A program made the translations under genes and the position numbers. This document shows, in pieces, positions 49,250-60,615 of a stretch of 64,000 nucleotides of DNA. Under the pieces are notes generated by a model. That model saw only the letters and a program-made list of their open reading frames with translations. It had not been told where the DNA came from and ran no database searches. Position 1 is the stretch's first letter; each line of letters opens with the position of its first letter. Source of the stretch: Strigamia acuminata (taxonomy: Eukaryota; Arthropoda; Chilopoda; Geophilomorpha; Linotaeniidae); contig OX442319.1 in the NCBI GenBank assembly GCA_949358305.1, forward strand, positions 9,672,001 through 9,736,000, given 5' to 3'.

Positions 49250-49905
49250 GATGGTGCAAAAATCAACTTTTTGATGTGCAAAAATCAACTTTTTGATGTG
49301 CAAAAATCATCTTTTTGATGTGCAAAAATCAACTTTTTGATGTGCAAAAATCAACTTTTTGATGTGCAAAAATCAACTTTTTGATGTGCAAAAATCAACT
49401 TTTTGATGTGCAAAAATCAACTTTTTGATGTGCAAAAATCAACTTTTTGATGTGCAAAAATCAACTTTTTGATGTGCAAAAATCAACTTTTTGATGTGCA
49501 AAAATCAACTTTTTGATGTGCAAAAATCAACTTTTTGATGTGCAAAAATCAACTTTTTGATGTGCAAAAATCAACTTTTTGATGTGCAAAAATCAACTTT
49601 TTGATGTGCAAAAATCAACTTTTTGATGTGCAAAAATCAACTTTTTGATGTGCAAAAATCAACTTTTTGATGTGCAAAAATCAACTTTTTGATGTGCAAA
49701 AATCAACTTTTTGATGTGCAAAAATCAACTTTTTGATGTGCAAAAATCAACTTTTTGATGTGCAAAAATCAACTTTTTGATGTGCAAAAATCAACTTTTT
49801 GATGTGCAAAAATCAACTTTTTGATGTGCAAAAATCAACTTTTTATGTGCAAAAATCAACTTTTTGATGTGCAAAAATCAATTTTTTGATGTGCAAAAAT
49901 TTATT
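49250..49905. repeat. 22 bp minisatellite, right
   Basis: About 30 copies of AACTTTTTGATGTGCAAAAATC, the reverse complement of the left array and more uniform than it. One 21 bp copy (a base lost from CTTTTTATG) occurs near 49842. Confidence 0.96.
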
Positions 49906-50864
49906 TTAAGTATTGCTTAATCATTTCATACGATTCTGTGTTTGATGCCTCACAGCTATTACTCATTTGGTTTTATTTGATAACAGTTAGATTTCACAAT
50001 GTATTATGGTCAATCTTGAATGATTGATACTTGATAATCACAGTTTTTTCACTGTTAATATGCCCCGAGTTTATTTATAGACATTCTGAGGTTGTTTAAA
50101 CATACAAGTGGCTTTTTCCGTGCGTTGCGACCAATACAGGTTAAAATCATTCGCAGAATAGCTCAATCCTTTATCTCTAAGGGCTTTAACGGTTGACTTG
50201 GATCCAGGCCTCTAGCCATACTTATCTAAAATAAATAAATATGAGTTACTCCGTACTTTTTTGGTCATTTGTAACTGTATTGTTTATAAACTAGCAAAAA
50301 TAATCATTTCTGATGAAATGATGAAATGATTATTTTTGTCAATGGTTTTAAACTTTTGACCAGCTACAGTAGTATAAAATTGCACTGTGTGAGATTCAAA
50401 TGGACTAATGCAAATTAATTTACATAATGGAAGCAACACTACAGTTTCAAGCCTTATTGTTGTTTTTACAATTTTGTAATTATGGACAGAAAAACTGAAT
50501 TTAGCAGTTATTTAATTTAGCACTATTTAAAGTTTAGACCGGCAATATATTTGCTTATATATTTACACTAATGTTTTAAGTTTCGATTGTTTGGAAGTTT
50601 TGCAAACTCTGCAACGTTTTTTATTGCGAAATTTAATTACATTTATAAAAATCCTTGAAAAATCTTAGAATTCTTGCAAAATCTATTAAGGTCTTTTAAC
50701 ACATTCTTGCAAAATCCATTGAAATCTAAAAATTATAACATCCTGAATGTATGCCATGTCATCTAAAGCTCATCTAAAGCCCATACATTTCTACAAATAA
50801 AAACAAAATTTGACAGAAATCAAGAAAATTCATATAATTGAATATTATTGTTTCTTTCATAGGT

Positions 50865-51880
50865 CCTTAGGACAAGTGTGGTAGCCACAAAGAGGATGCA
50901 GGTCGCAGTATTGCAGAAGCAACATTTGGTTTAAACGGTACGAGCTAGTTATTTTGGTCAGCTGAGGTCAGGTTTTTTCTTTCAGGTTCATTAGCTTTAG
51001 CCCGTTAAAAGGGAAACCCGTTAGAAGGGTTAAATGCTGTCAAAAAGGTGCAGGTTTTGTTTTACAGGTTTACGCCAATGCGACCTGTGAAGACAACACT
51101 GAAAACATCACTTGGTATAAACATTAAGTTGTTGTTGTAGGCCAATCCAGTGTTTCGAATTTTAGCGTAATAATTCTTTTTTAATAATTCTGTATAATTG
51201 CTGATCACAATGATTCACTTGATTAGCCAGGATTGTTAATTTCTGAATTGAAATGATGCAAATCATTTCAGTTCAGAAACATTTAGAGTAGGATCCTTTA
51301 GCTGAGGTCGCGCCAGCAGTAAATCCTAGTTATTTATTGCTGACGTTTCTACTGACATTAGGTCAGGTCGCGATGGGATGAAATCCAACCTCAGACGTGT
51401 CTAGGATTGTGTAGGAAATCCCACTAAAGTGTCAACATGATAACATGTGTTAGCATCGGTACAAAAGTGAATATTATTTACACGAAGAAACGCACGAAGA
51501 ACCATGAAGAAGCTCATGAAGGTTCATCAAGAACATCAACTTCTTTCCACGACGATATGGGACCAAAGTGTGCATCCAGCAGAGCAGGCTGCGAAGATCT
51601 CCTGAGCGGTCTGTGGAGTTTTGATGCCATGGTTTTGTCTTGTGTTAGCGTAGAGAAGCTGAGACTAGACAACACCACGGATTTATAATTAACACTTAGT
51701 TGCAGATTCGTCTGCAGCCTGTGAAGCCATCACTGAAGCCACAAAAAAAAAACACTTTAGCTAGTTTAGATGGCCATAGTTTGTCAGTTAAGGTTAGGAA
51801 AGTGTTATGATTAATTATTTATTCAACAGGAGTCATCAACAGCACAGAAGTCGTTATTAAAAGCAGCCATTCATCTTGTT
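50865..51880. repeat. Segment B, outer right copy (inverted)
   Basis: Reverse complement of 41810-42850. It holds the fourth copy of the 83-codon frame (51437-51688). It retains the 75 bp piece missing from the inner right copy. Confidence 0.85.
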
Positions 51881-52789
51881 GGAGGCCTCCCCTATAGTTG
51901 TATCAAATTTAAATTTATTTATTTTTCCATTTTTATTGATAATTTTATTTATTGCACAGATTTGTTTCACCGCTGACTGTGAAACATCTGGACATCGAAT
52001 GAAGATATCTAGACACCAAACGAAGGCAACTATAATAGAACTATAATAGAATCAACTCATTGCTTCCTCATTTGGATAAATACAATTTGATTTATTTTAA
52101 TTGTTGGTAATCGTAGCTGGAATTATTGTATTTATTAATTAGAGTTTTAAATTCATTCATTCTTTACAGGGTTCCAATGGACAGGGGACTGAAAGTGGAA
52201 AGTGAATGCAGCATTGGAGAGGACGGAATAAGTGGACAGTCAGTGGAGAGCGGATCCAGCAAGTGGACAGTGGACAGAGACACTGAACCGAGCAGAAATG
52301 GACATTGAACAGTGCAGCAAAGATTATAAAAAAAAATAACTGTTCCTGTATATCAGTACAAAAACAGTTGTACAAAGATTCGTAACTTTTGGTTCTTATT
52401 GTTTAATATGTATAGTTATTGTAAAGTGTTGTGGAAAGCTGTTTTAGGTGCAAAGATGATTCCTTTAATAGCTTATCAACTTGATAAGTTGTTTAAAAAA
52501 AATTACCAAAGATTTCGCATAAACTTTTAAAATAATATTGAAATTTGATAAACAGATGCATTTTTTCCCTTAGTCTGTTCGAACGGTCGAACCGGACAAT
52601 GTAATGACTGAACAGAACCGATTGAACTAGATAGATGCTGGAGGACATCGTGGAACTACTTGTCACACCCTTTGCAGTAATGGTAACATTTAAATTTGTT
52701 TCTGTAAAGTGTGATATACGAGGGGGTACCCAAATTAACCAGAATTTTCTTCTGGAGGTCAGTCCCCTTCTAGTACAAGCTTCCCTGGC

Positions 52790-53405
52790 TAGCTGAGTGT
52801 TCTAGGAACTTATCTGCATCAGTATATTAGCTGGAGTTGATGTGGGACGCTACATTCAACTCCAGCTGGTAGACTGATGCAGATAGGTTCCTAGAACACT
52901 TATCTAGTCCCGGCTAGATGAGTGTTCTAGGAACTTATCGGCATCAGTCTACCAGCTGGAGTTGTTGTGGGACGCTACATTCAACTCCAGCTGGTAGACT
53001 GATGCAGATAGGTTCTTAGAACACTCATCTAGTCCTGCTAGGTGAGTGTTCTAAGAGCTTATCGGCATCAGTCTACCAGCTGGAGTTGTTGTGGGACGCT
53101 ACATTCAACTCCAGCTGGTAGACTGATGCAGATAGGTTCTTAGAACACTCATCTAGTCCTGCTAGGTGAGTGTTCTAGGAACTTATCTGCATCAGTAAAC
53201 CAGCTGGAGTTGTTGTGGGACGCTACATTACACTTCAGCTGGTAGACTGATGCAGATAGGTTCCTAGAACACTCATCTAGTCCTGCTAGGTGAGTGTTTT
53301 AGGAACTTATCTGCATCAGTAAACCAGCTGGAGTTGTTGTGGGACGCTACATTCAACTTCAGCTGGTAGATTGATGCAGATAGGTTTCTGGAACACTTAC
53401 ATAGT
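52790..53405. repeat. 124 bp hairpin-unit tandem array, right
   Basis: Mirror image of the left array, about five units, with GTGTTCTAGGAAC or close variants at about 52797, 52922, 53046, 53168 and 53292. The flanks TTCTAGTACAAGCTTCCC (right arm) and its left-arm counterpart match. Confidence 0.93.
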
Positions 53406-53965
53406 GGGGGAGTTGTGAACTAGACGGGGCCTACTCTCCCCAAAAGAAATCTGGTAATTTTTGGGTAATGACGGGTGGTTCTGCGTTGTTCTCCAGTGTC
53501 TTTTTCTAAGATTGTTTATTTCATGGTTGAGTCATTTAGTTCAAAGGTTTGGCATATTTAATGGTTAATATGTATTTTTCTAGAAGATTGGTAATTTCAG
53601 TTTTATTTTTATTTAGGAAATGAAGTTTTGGATATTTTTTTGTTGAAGTTTTTGCATTTGTCTTGACAATTTACTGTCTGCTCATTTTATTGTAATTATA
53701 AAGATACAGCCAATATAAATGTACCTACAACAGCTTTCCCCGGTGCTAATTTTTGTAAATGTTTACTTTTATGTTTTGGTGTTTCTATCGATTATGTCAA
53801 ATTGGATCAGTTTTTTTCGACTAATTCTGTGCATGTAATGCATATTTGCTACTAGAAAGTGTATTTAAGATCAACTAAAAATTATTTTTTACCCAAAAAG
53901 ATATTTACATGACTAAAAATGCTTTTTTTGTCAACCAAGTGTATTTAAATGTCCGAACTTTTATT

Positions 53966-54745
53966 TTACCACAAAGAAAAAACATACATTTTTGGACTCT
54001 GTGTATTTATGTGCAAACACTTTCATGGCCCAAACAGCGGTGATATAAGAATTGCAGAAACTGCTTCTACTTCTTAAAAAATCGGGCCCTTGAAAAATTA
54101 GTGGGAAATAAATAAATAAATAAATAAATAAATATACAAATAAATAAATTACAATTTATAATTCACAAAAGAATTTAAATAGTAAAATAGATAACAAGAA
54201 TGAGCACTGCCACTCTGCTGACTGTCAAGTAAATAAGATGTGTAATGGTAAAATAGTTCTTAAAAAAATTTATTTTCTAACTTGTAAGTCATTTAGATGC
54301 TTAATGTTTGTGTCTGGGTTGTATTCATTTATAAAATTTGGCAAAAATTTGAACAAATTATGAAATTTGTTAAAATTACACAGAAAAATTAAATAAATTT
54401 ATACAATTTAGGGAAATTTGGCAAATAAATTACATGGCAAATCTACTAAATTCCTCAAAATTGAAAAATCAAAAAATCAAAAAAAATTACGAAATTCTTC
54501 AAAATTATTTCTCAAATTTCACCAAACCTACAATTCTCCTCAAAATTTTAAGCAAAATTGACTCAATTTCCCAAACTTTCAACTTTTAAAACAAAAATAG
54601 TGAATACATAAACTACTGTTTTCGGCACAATTAAAATCCGAAGACTACCATTACTAATTTCCGCCCTGGTGTTAACATTTTTGCAAAAATTATTAGTAAA
54701 GTTAGTGCCGAAAAAAGTAGTGCCAAAATCAGTTTTTTTTACCAA
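53966..54745. other. AT-rich DNA right of the palindrome, no gene seen
   Basis: Contains an AAAT-type microsatellite at about 54107-54150. A minus-strand frame of 60 codons (54563-54745) reads on from the CPSF1 fragment but does not resemble CPSF1 or anything else I know. Confidence 0.6.
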
Positions 54746-55285
54746 TTAACCAAACCCAGTCAAAGGTTGTTCCGGTTCCGGAACGACTTCGGTTACCTCA
54801 AAAATGATCATTCTTCCGCGGCTCGTCACGTCCTCTCCGTAATTATAATTCGTTCCGATCGCCACGTACTCCTTCAATCCGCTGCGCGCACCTTCGTACT
54901 TAAAACTGACGCTTTTCAGACACGTCACGCGCTCCCACTCGTCAAAATCGAACTTCGTGTTCGGGATCGTTTCCCAGCTGACGGGCGAGAACAATTCGAC
55001 GCTGAATTTCTCCATCCTGGGATAAATAAAACGATCGTCTCTGTCGACAACTTCGTACTCTTTGTCGTTTCCGCTTGATTTGACCATCCGATGACACGGT
55101 TCTTCGCTGGTACTCGTCACGACGCAATACGTCTTGCTTTCCACGTGATAACTGACCGAATGCGCCGTGCGACGCAACGGGACTTTGCGCACGGGCCACG
55201 GAGCGTCGTACGACATGTGAGTCGGCAACACGCAAACGCGCAATTCTCCTTTTCGGTTAAAATACAAAAATCCTTTCGGACAATT
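54746..55285 (-). pseudogene. Cpsf160: Orphan CPSF1 (CPSF160) fragment
   Basis: CPSF1 is the large WD-repeat-like scaffold of the cleavage and polyadenylation specificity factor. About 178 residues match its central part: [70 protein letters not shown] and [11 protein letters not shown]. The full protein is about 1400 residues, and no other part is found anywhere in the window. Downstream, the match stops at QPLT, where GGGTTTGG could be a splice donor. Upstream, in-frame TGA is met about 20 bases before CPKGF without a clear acceptor. Reading inside the fragment is uninterrupted, but several usually fixed residues differ. I favour a transposed gene fragment; an isolated exon of a gene extending past the window on other strand segments is unlikely. 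Confidence 0.85.
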
Positions 55286-56122
55286 TACATAATAAAAAAG
55301 GAAAATTCACGTTTTCCATCCAGATGGAACCGACTGAATTCCACGTGATCATCTTCCTGAACCGTACGTCTGAAATCGTCCAAAATAAGATTAAAAAGTC
55401 TAAAACAACTAATTTTTTTTATCGAATTAATTAATATTTTACTTCATCTCAAATGTGCCTTGCAAATTCCAAACAGTCGCCGCCATGTTGATGACGTCAG
55501 AATTAAACTCCCGTCGCCTCCATTTTGATATACAAACGAAAAATGACTCCAGTTTTATTTACTTTTAGATTTAGATTTCCCTTGAAAGCTTTTGATTGAT
55601 TGAACTCGCGTTGAACCGAAATCCTTACGAAGATAATACGTCCCATCGTGATGTCTCGCGTACGGGTATATCGTAATTTATCGACTGATTACATCATGCT
55701 AGGCGGTTTGTGTTCAAATTTTTCCATCACACCAGGAGTGACCAATGCTAGTTAGATTTGTTTTTAATTTGATCTATTTCTCAATGTATTCCACTTTCGG
55801 TGCGATGAGCCCAAACTGAGCAGGACTTATTTACCTTTCTGATAGACAGATAACAAAAATCTCAAGTCAGTGACACAATTAAAAGAAATTCTCAAGTTTG
55901 TTAAAATTCGTTAAAATCCATTTAGTGATCATCGTTTGCAATGTCTGGTAGAGCGGTGGCGATTGGTATTAACGGCACATTCGTGAAAAAAGACCAAATT
56001 TCAAAAATAAATTGATAACTTAAGTTCGAGTATTTCAATATTTTTTTTATTATTTACATGACATTATTTATACATTAAAAAGACAGAAAATTAAATAAAA
56101 ACAAAAATGCGCCGGTATTAAA
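55286..56122. other. Intergenic DNA, no gene seen
   Basis: No recognisable coding exon or RNA gene. A short homopolymer-rich tract near 56040 precedes the end of the TFIIA-gamma gene. Confidence 0.6.
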
Positions 56123-56431
56123 TTATTTGTATTCGCACGCAACTATTTTCACTTTATCTACTTCAGTCAAATATGGCGTTGTGTAGAAATCAACGCGAGT
56201 TAACTCGAATATCCACACGAGGTCCATCAATCTGAACGTTTCCATATGACCTGCCCTGAATTTTAATCTCGTCCTCGTCCGGGTTCTAAGTGCATTGTTT
56301 ATAGCCTTGTCGAATTGCAGGAGAACTTTAAGCGCTAACTCCGCCGAAATACGTTGCCTTTGAATCATCTCATCCAACGTGTCTTGCAAAGCAGTTCCCA
56401 AACTCATTTTGCGATAAAATTGGTAAGTCAT
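56123..56431 (-). CDS. TfIIA-S: Divergent TFIIA gamma (small) subunit
   Basis: TFIIA-gamma binds TBP on promoter DNA with TFIIA alpha/beta. The 102-residue product starts MTYQFYR at 56431 and keeps the family's landmarks: TALQDTLDEMI, ALKVLLQFDKAINNAL in the helical part, and FRLMDLVWIFEL and EVDKVKIVAC in the beta-barrel. Length is close to the usual 106-109. Substitutions are many (for example the RTRTRTRLKFRAG segment), so this is probably a paralogue rather than the main gene. The CDS has no intron. TTTTCAG lies directly before the ATG, so an intron may end in the 5' UTR. An in-frame upstream ATG (56458) would add nine unrelated residues and is less likely. Confidence 0.9.
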   Translation of the reverse strand: MTYQFYRKMSLGTALQDTLDEMIQRQRISAELALKVLLQFDKAINNALRTRTRTRLKFRAGHMETFRLMDLVWIFELTRVDFYTTPYLTEVDKVKIVACEYK

Positions 56432-57190
56432 TCTGAAAATATAAAAACACTGATTCAATATACAATTACGCCGTTATAAGCTTATACTTGTAAATGCGGA
56501 ACTTTCTTGAGACGTGTGCCAAATGCGAGGCCAAATGTTATCCCGCCGCAACTAATAGGTTCTCATTTTCGCCACGAGATCTCGCTTCTCACCTGGTGGC
56601 GAATTTAGATACTATCGGCTGAATAAATTTCTCGTGAGAAATTCAAATTTGTAATGAAGTATATTGTACCAATTGCTTCCACTAATGTGCAAACGAGTTT
56701 AGTCTAAAGGTGTATAATTTATTAACTCAAATCTCAATTGAAAGAATGTTGAAAAAGTAATAAATATTTTAAATGTTCAAATTGTATTACAATAAATATG
56801 CAGTAAAGTGTTCTTTTCTAAACTACATGTATCTACTGTATATAACAATACAAAAAAATTGTATAACTTAATTGATTATCTTACCAAAAAGTAATTTATT
56901 TTGATATATATATATATTTTTATATTAAAGCCATTCAGTTAGTAAAAAATATAAAAAAAATCTCAGATATTACATAATCCTTCTAAACACATTAATCCTA
57001 TTAAGCAACAATTGACTTTTAAAATGTCTGGTGAATCAGTTTAAATACACCAAATATGATTACACGTTTCAAAAAGAAAATTATATAATTTACTAATATG
57101 TTTATATTTTTAATCTCATTTTTCAAAACATTTTTTCTTTTTTTACAAATGAAAATGCTTATTGGAACACATCACTTCTCCATTCAGCAA
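56432..57190. other. AT-rich intergenic DNA, no gene seen
   Basis: Contains a TATATA run near 56905-56920. The last part is likely the 3' UTR of the alpha-arrestin gene. No open frame of note. Confidence 0.6.
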
Positions 57191-60100
57191 TCATAAATTA
57201 GACGCCGCTTTAATATCGGTTGTAGCATTGCCTGTTGCCGCACCACGGGTCGCTCTTGATGCATTTTGAAGGACCTTAAGTTTTGAATATGAAACACATA
57301 CATATACTGGTTTGTAGAGCACTACAGTTTCTCCTTCATCTGTACTTCCATCATAGACCTGACCCAATTGAAATTCTGGGCCGATGTACAAGCCGCCTTC
57401 AACGTGGTCAGCTGCTACTTCTGAAAGCAAAGATACAAATTTAGTGCCAGGAAATCTGGGAGGGTCGGGCCACAGGGACAGGCTACGATGGGCCAGGAAT
57501 GGGTCACGGTGGACCCGCCATGGGCCACCGGGAAATCCCAGTAGCCCGCCGGGCCAGTCCAGACTGGACTGGATACAAATTTAGTACCGGGAAATCTGGA
57601 TGGGTTGGGCTACAGGGACGGGTTACGGTGGGCCAGGGATGCGCCACGGTGGACCCGCCATGGACCACCAGGCCACAGGCCAAATCCCAGTAGTTGGCTG
57701 GGCCAATCCAGCACGGGACTGGATACAAATTTATTACCGGGAATTCTGGATGGGTCGGACTACAGGGACGGGCTACGGTGGGCCAGGGACGGGCCATGGT
57801 GGGCCCGCCGCAGGCCACCGGAAAATTCCCGGTAGCCCGCCGGGCCAGTCCAGACTGGACTGGATACAAATATAGTACCAAGAAATCTGGATGGGTTGGG
57901 CTACAGGGACGGGCTACGGTGGGCCAGGTACGAGCCACGGTGGACCCGCCATGGACCACCAGGCCACATGCCAAATCCCAGTAGCCGGCCGGGCCAGTTT
58001 AGCACTGGACTGGATACAAATTTAGTACCGGGAAATCTGGATGGGTCGGGCTCCAGGAATGGGCTACGGTGGACCCGCCATGGGCCATCGGGCCACAGGC
58101 CAAATCCCAGTAGCCCGCCGGGCCAGTCCAGCACTGGACTGAATACAAATTTAGTATCGGGAAATCTGGATGGGTCGGGCTACAGGGACGGACTACGGTG
58201 GGCCAGGGAGGGGCCATGGTGGGCCTGCCGCATCAAAAAACCGGTAAGGTTAGGTTCGCGGGGGGGGGGGGTCAAGGGGGGCGCAGCCCCCCCTTGTTAG
58301 CCCTTCTTAGGAATTAAACCTAAACTATATGGTTAGGTTAATATTAGTGTTAGTATTAGTGCCGTTTTAGCGACACACCATTTTAGCGAACATGTCATTT
58401 TAGCGATTACTGTGTCGCTAAAATAAAATCGCTAAAATGAAATCGCTAAATGAAGTAAATCCGTATTTGTAACGTTCTTGTTCTTACTTACCATAACTGA
58501 TTTGTGTTTGTTGATTAGAATTTGGGATCCGAAATGGACATGTGGCGATTGAAAGTGGAAAATTAAGATTAAGATCTTCTCCTGAATTTTCCAATTGTAG
58601 GCTTACCTTACCGAAAGAAAAAAAAAATTTTAATTTTATAAATAAATAAACAAGTTTAAAGACACCATTGCTTACTTTAAGCATGTACTGCACTTGTAGG
58701 AGACGACAGATGCCAACTAATGTGGGAGGCATGACTGGAACTACTAAACTGGATGAAGAATCAAATTTGGACCTGGAGTGAGAGTGCACTGGATCCCCTG
58801 TGTACTCGAGGACGGTATGACTCGTGCTTTTGTTTACACCCAAAACTCGACGGTCGATAAAATAATCAACGTACTGCGAGCATTATCCGCAAAGAAAAAA
58901 AATATAGTGTGTTTAAAAATGAATGAACTGACAACTAAAAGCATTTTCACACCTGGACAAGTTTCAGCTTTAAGCGCGCTTCTTCTTCGCTTTGATTATC
59001 AATGTCGGCTTTTAATTTAATGCTCTCGCCACAGCAGTAGGCTGATCTTTCAAGTTGAGTTCTTAAAGTAACCGGTCCACGAGCACAGCACAGACAACAT
59101 GTGGATCGTTTGTCCTGGCCAATGAGGGGTTTCTGGTAAATGGAATAAAAGTTTGAATAATTTAGAAAATGGAAATGGGAATTTGCATGCAGGGGGTGGA
59201 GCTTTAATTCATTTAAAGTAATGAATTTGCAGAAAAATAATTTTAATTAATTAAATTAGATTAGAGTATAAATAAATTTTATAAAAATGAAATCGATAAA
59301 ATTTTTGCTCGTTTAGAAATATTTTTTTTTAAAATATGTTTTCTAAAATTGTGTGGCAATTTTATTGATTGAAAAATTGAAAAATATCAAAATTTTTTGA
59401 TATTTTTAATATTGTTGTAACGTCTTACCAGATATTGTTCATCCATGCAGTCAATGTGAGGTCCAATTATGGTGAAGTATTTCATTCCTTGTGGTGGAGA
59501 TGCGTAAGGAATATCCAGTGTGACTCTTACGTAGTATCTCACAGTACCAACTTTGCTTTCAAATGAACAAGGAAGTGCACTTTCGGGAAGCTGGAATCTG
59601 AAGGAAAATGAATGGTTTCCTCTTGGTAAAATTGGCACATTTCCCTCAATTTTATCTGAAATAAAAAATAAATATTTTTTTTAATAATTTTTTTAATTTT
59701 CAAGTATAGTATTGAATTTTGAACATTTAAATTTTTGTAAGTAGTGACATGTGAACATTAATTGGTTTTTTTTATTGAATTTTATCGAGTTTTGCTCAAT
59801 TTTATCGAGTTTTGCTCAATTTTATCGAGTTTTGCTCAATTTTATCAAATTTTACTGAATTTTGTTGAGTTTTATTAATTTTTTTTTACTTTTATTGATT
59901 TTTAGTGACTTTTATTGATTTTTAGTGACTTTTATTGATTTTTAGTGACTTTTATTGATCTTTAGTGACTTTTATTGATTTTTAGTGACTTTTATTGATT
60001 TTTAGTGATTTTTATTGATTTTTAGTGACTTTTATTGATTTTTAGTGACTTTTATTGAGTTTTATTGAATCTTAATGAATTTGTTGAATTTGTTAAATTT

Positions 60101-60580
60101 TTTTAAGTTATTGAATTTGATGAATTTGTCGAATTTTCAAACAATGATTGAATTTGTTGAGTTTTCAAAACAATGATTGAATACCATGATTGAATTTGTT
60201 AACTTTTCAAAACAATAATTGGATTTGTTAAATTTTAAAATAAAGTTATTGAATTTGAACAATAATATTTGAATTTTGAATAAAAAATAATCAATTCTGA
60301 ACAACCTTTGAATTATTTCGAATAAAAATTCATAAATTCTGCACAACTTTAGAATTTTAAAATAAAAATTCATAAATTCTGACCAACATTTGAATTCCCA
60401 AAACATTATCACAAACCCTAAAAAAAAACTTTTGAATTCCCCAAAACATAATTCACAATTTTCCAAAACAATAACTTCTTTCCCTTACCAATTAAAAAAA
60501 AAAAAAAAAAAAATTCTAAACACCTTTATAATTCCTCCAACACAATTATTCTTCTCTTTCAATCCCAAACACTTTTAAAA

Positions 60581-60615
<35 letters not shown>

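Larger units (their letters stand above)
39685..53965. mobile_element. Giant inverted repeat, foldback-like element (~14.3 kb)
   Basis: The left arm (about 39685-46644) is repeated in reverse complement as the right arm (about 46746-53965) around a spacer of about 100 bp. Matching landmarks in mirror order: TCTAGTAGCAAATATGCAT versus its complement near 53840; the 124 bp hairpin arrays (40380-40975, 52790-53405); segment B copies (41810-42850, 50865-51880); the 22 bp arrays (43610-44140, 49250-49905); inner B copies (44650-45690, 48000-48960); the 19 bp arrays (45780-45890, 47520-47930). Arms differ by array length, a ~190 bp insert at about 50505-50700 and a ~75 bp loss near 48240. No transposase or other protein is encoded. 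Long inverted arms made of tandem repeats recall Foldback/Galileo elements, but the superfamily is not established. Confidence 0.85.

Noticed and set aside
43610-49905. CRISPR-like look of the regular 22 bp repeats
   Set aside because: Units abut without unique spacers, the genome is eukaryotic and no cas gene is present. It is a minisatellite.
54767-55348. Plus-strand frames of 85-103 codons
   Set aside because: Antisense to the CPSF1 fragment and without any family resemblance.
57504-58300. Frames up to 156 codons in the GC-rich intron repeat
   Set aside because: Open on both strands because GC-rich repeats have few stops; they lie inside a well-supported intron.
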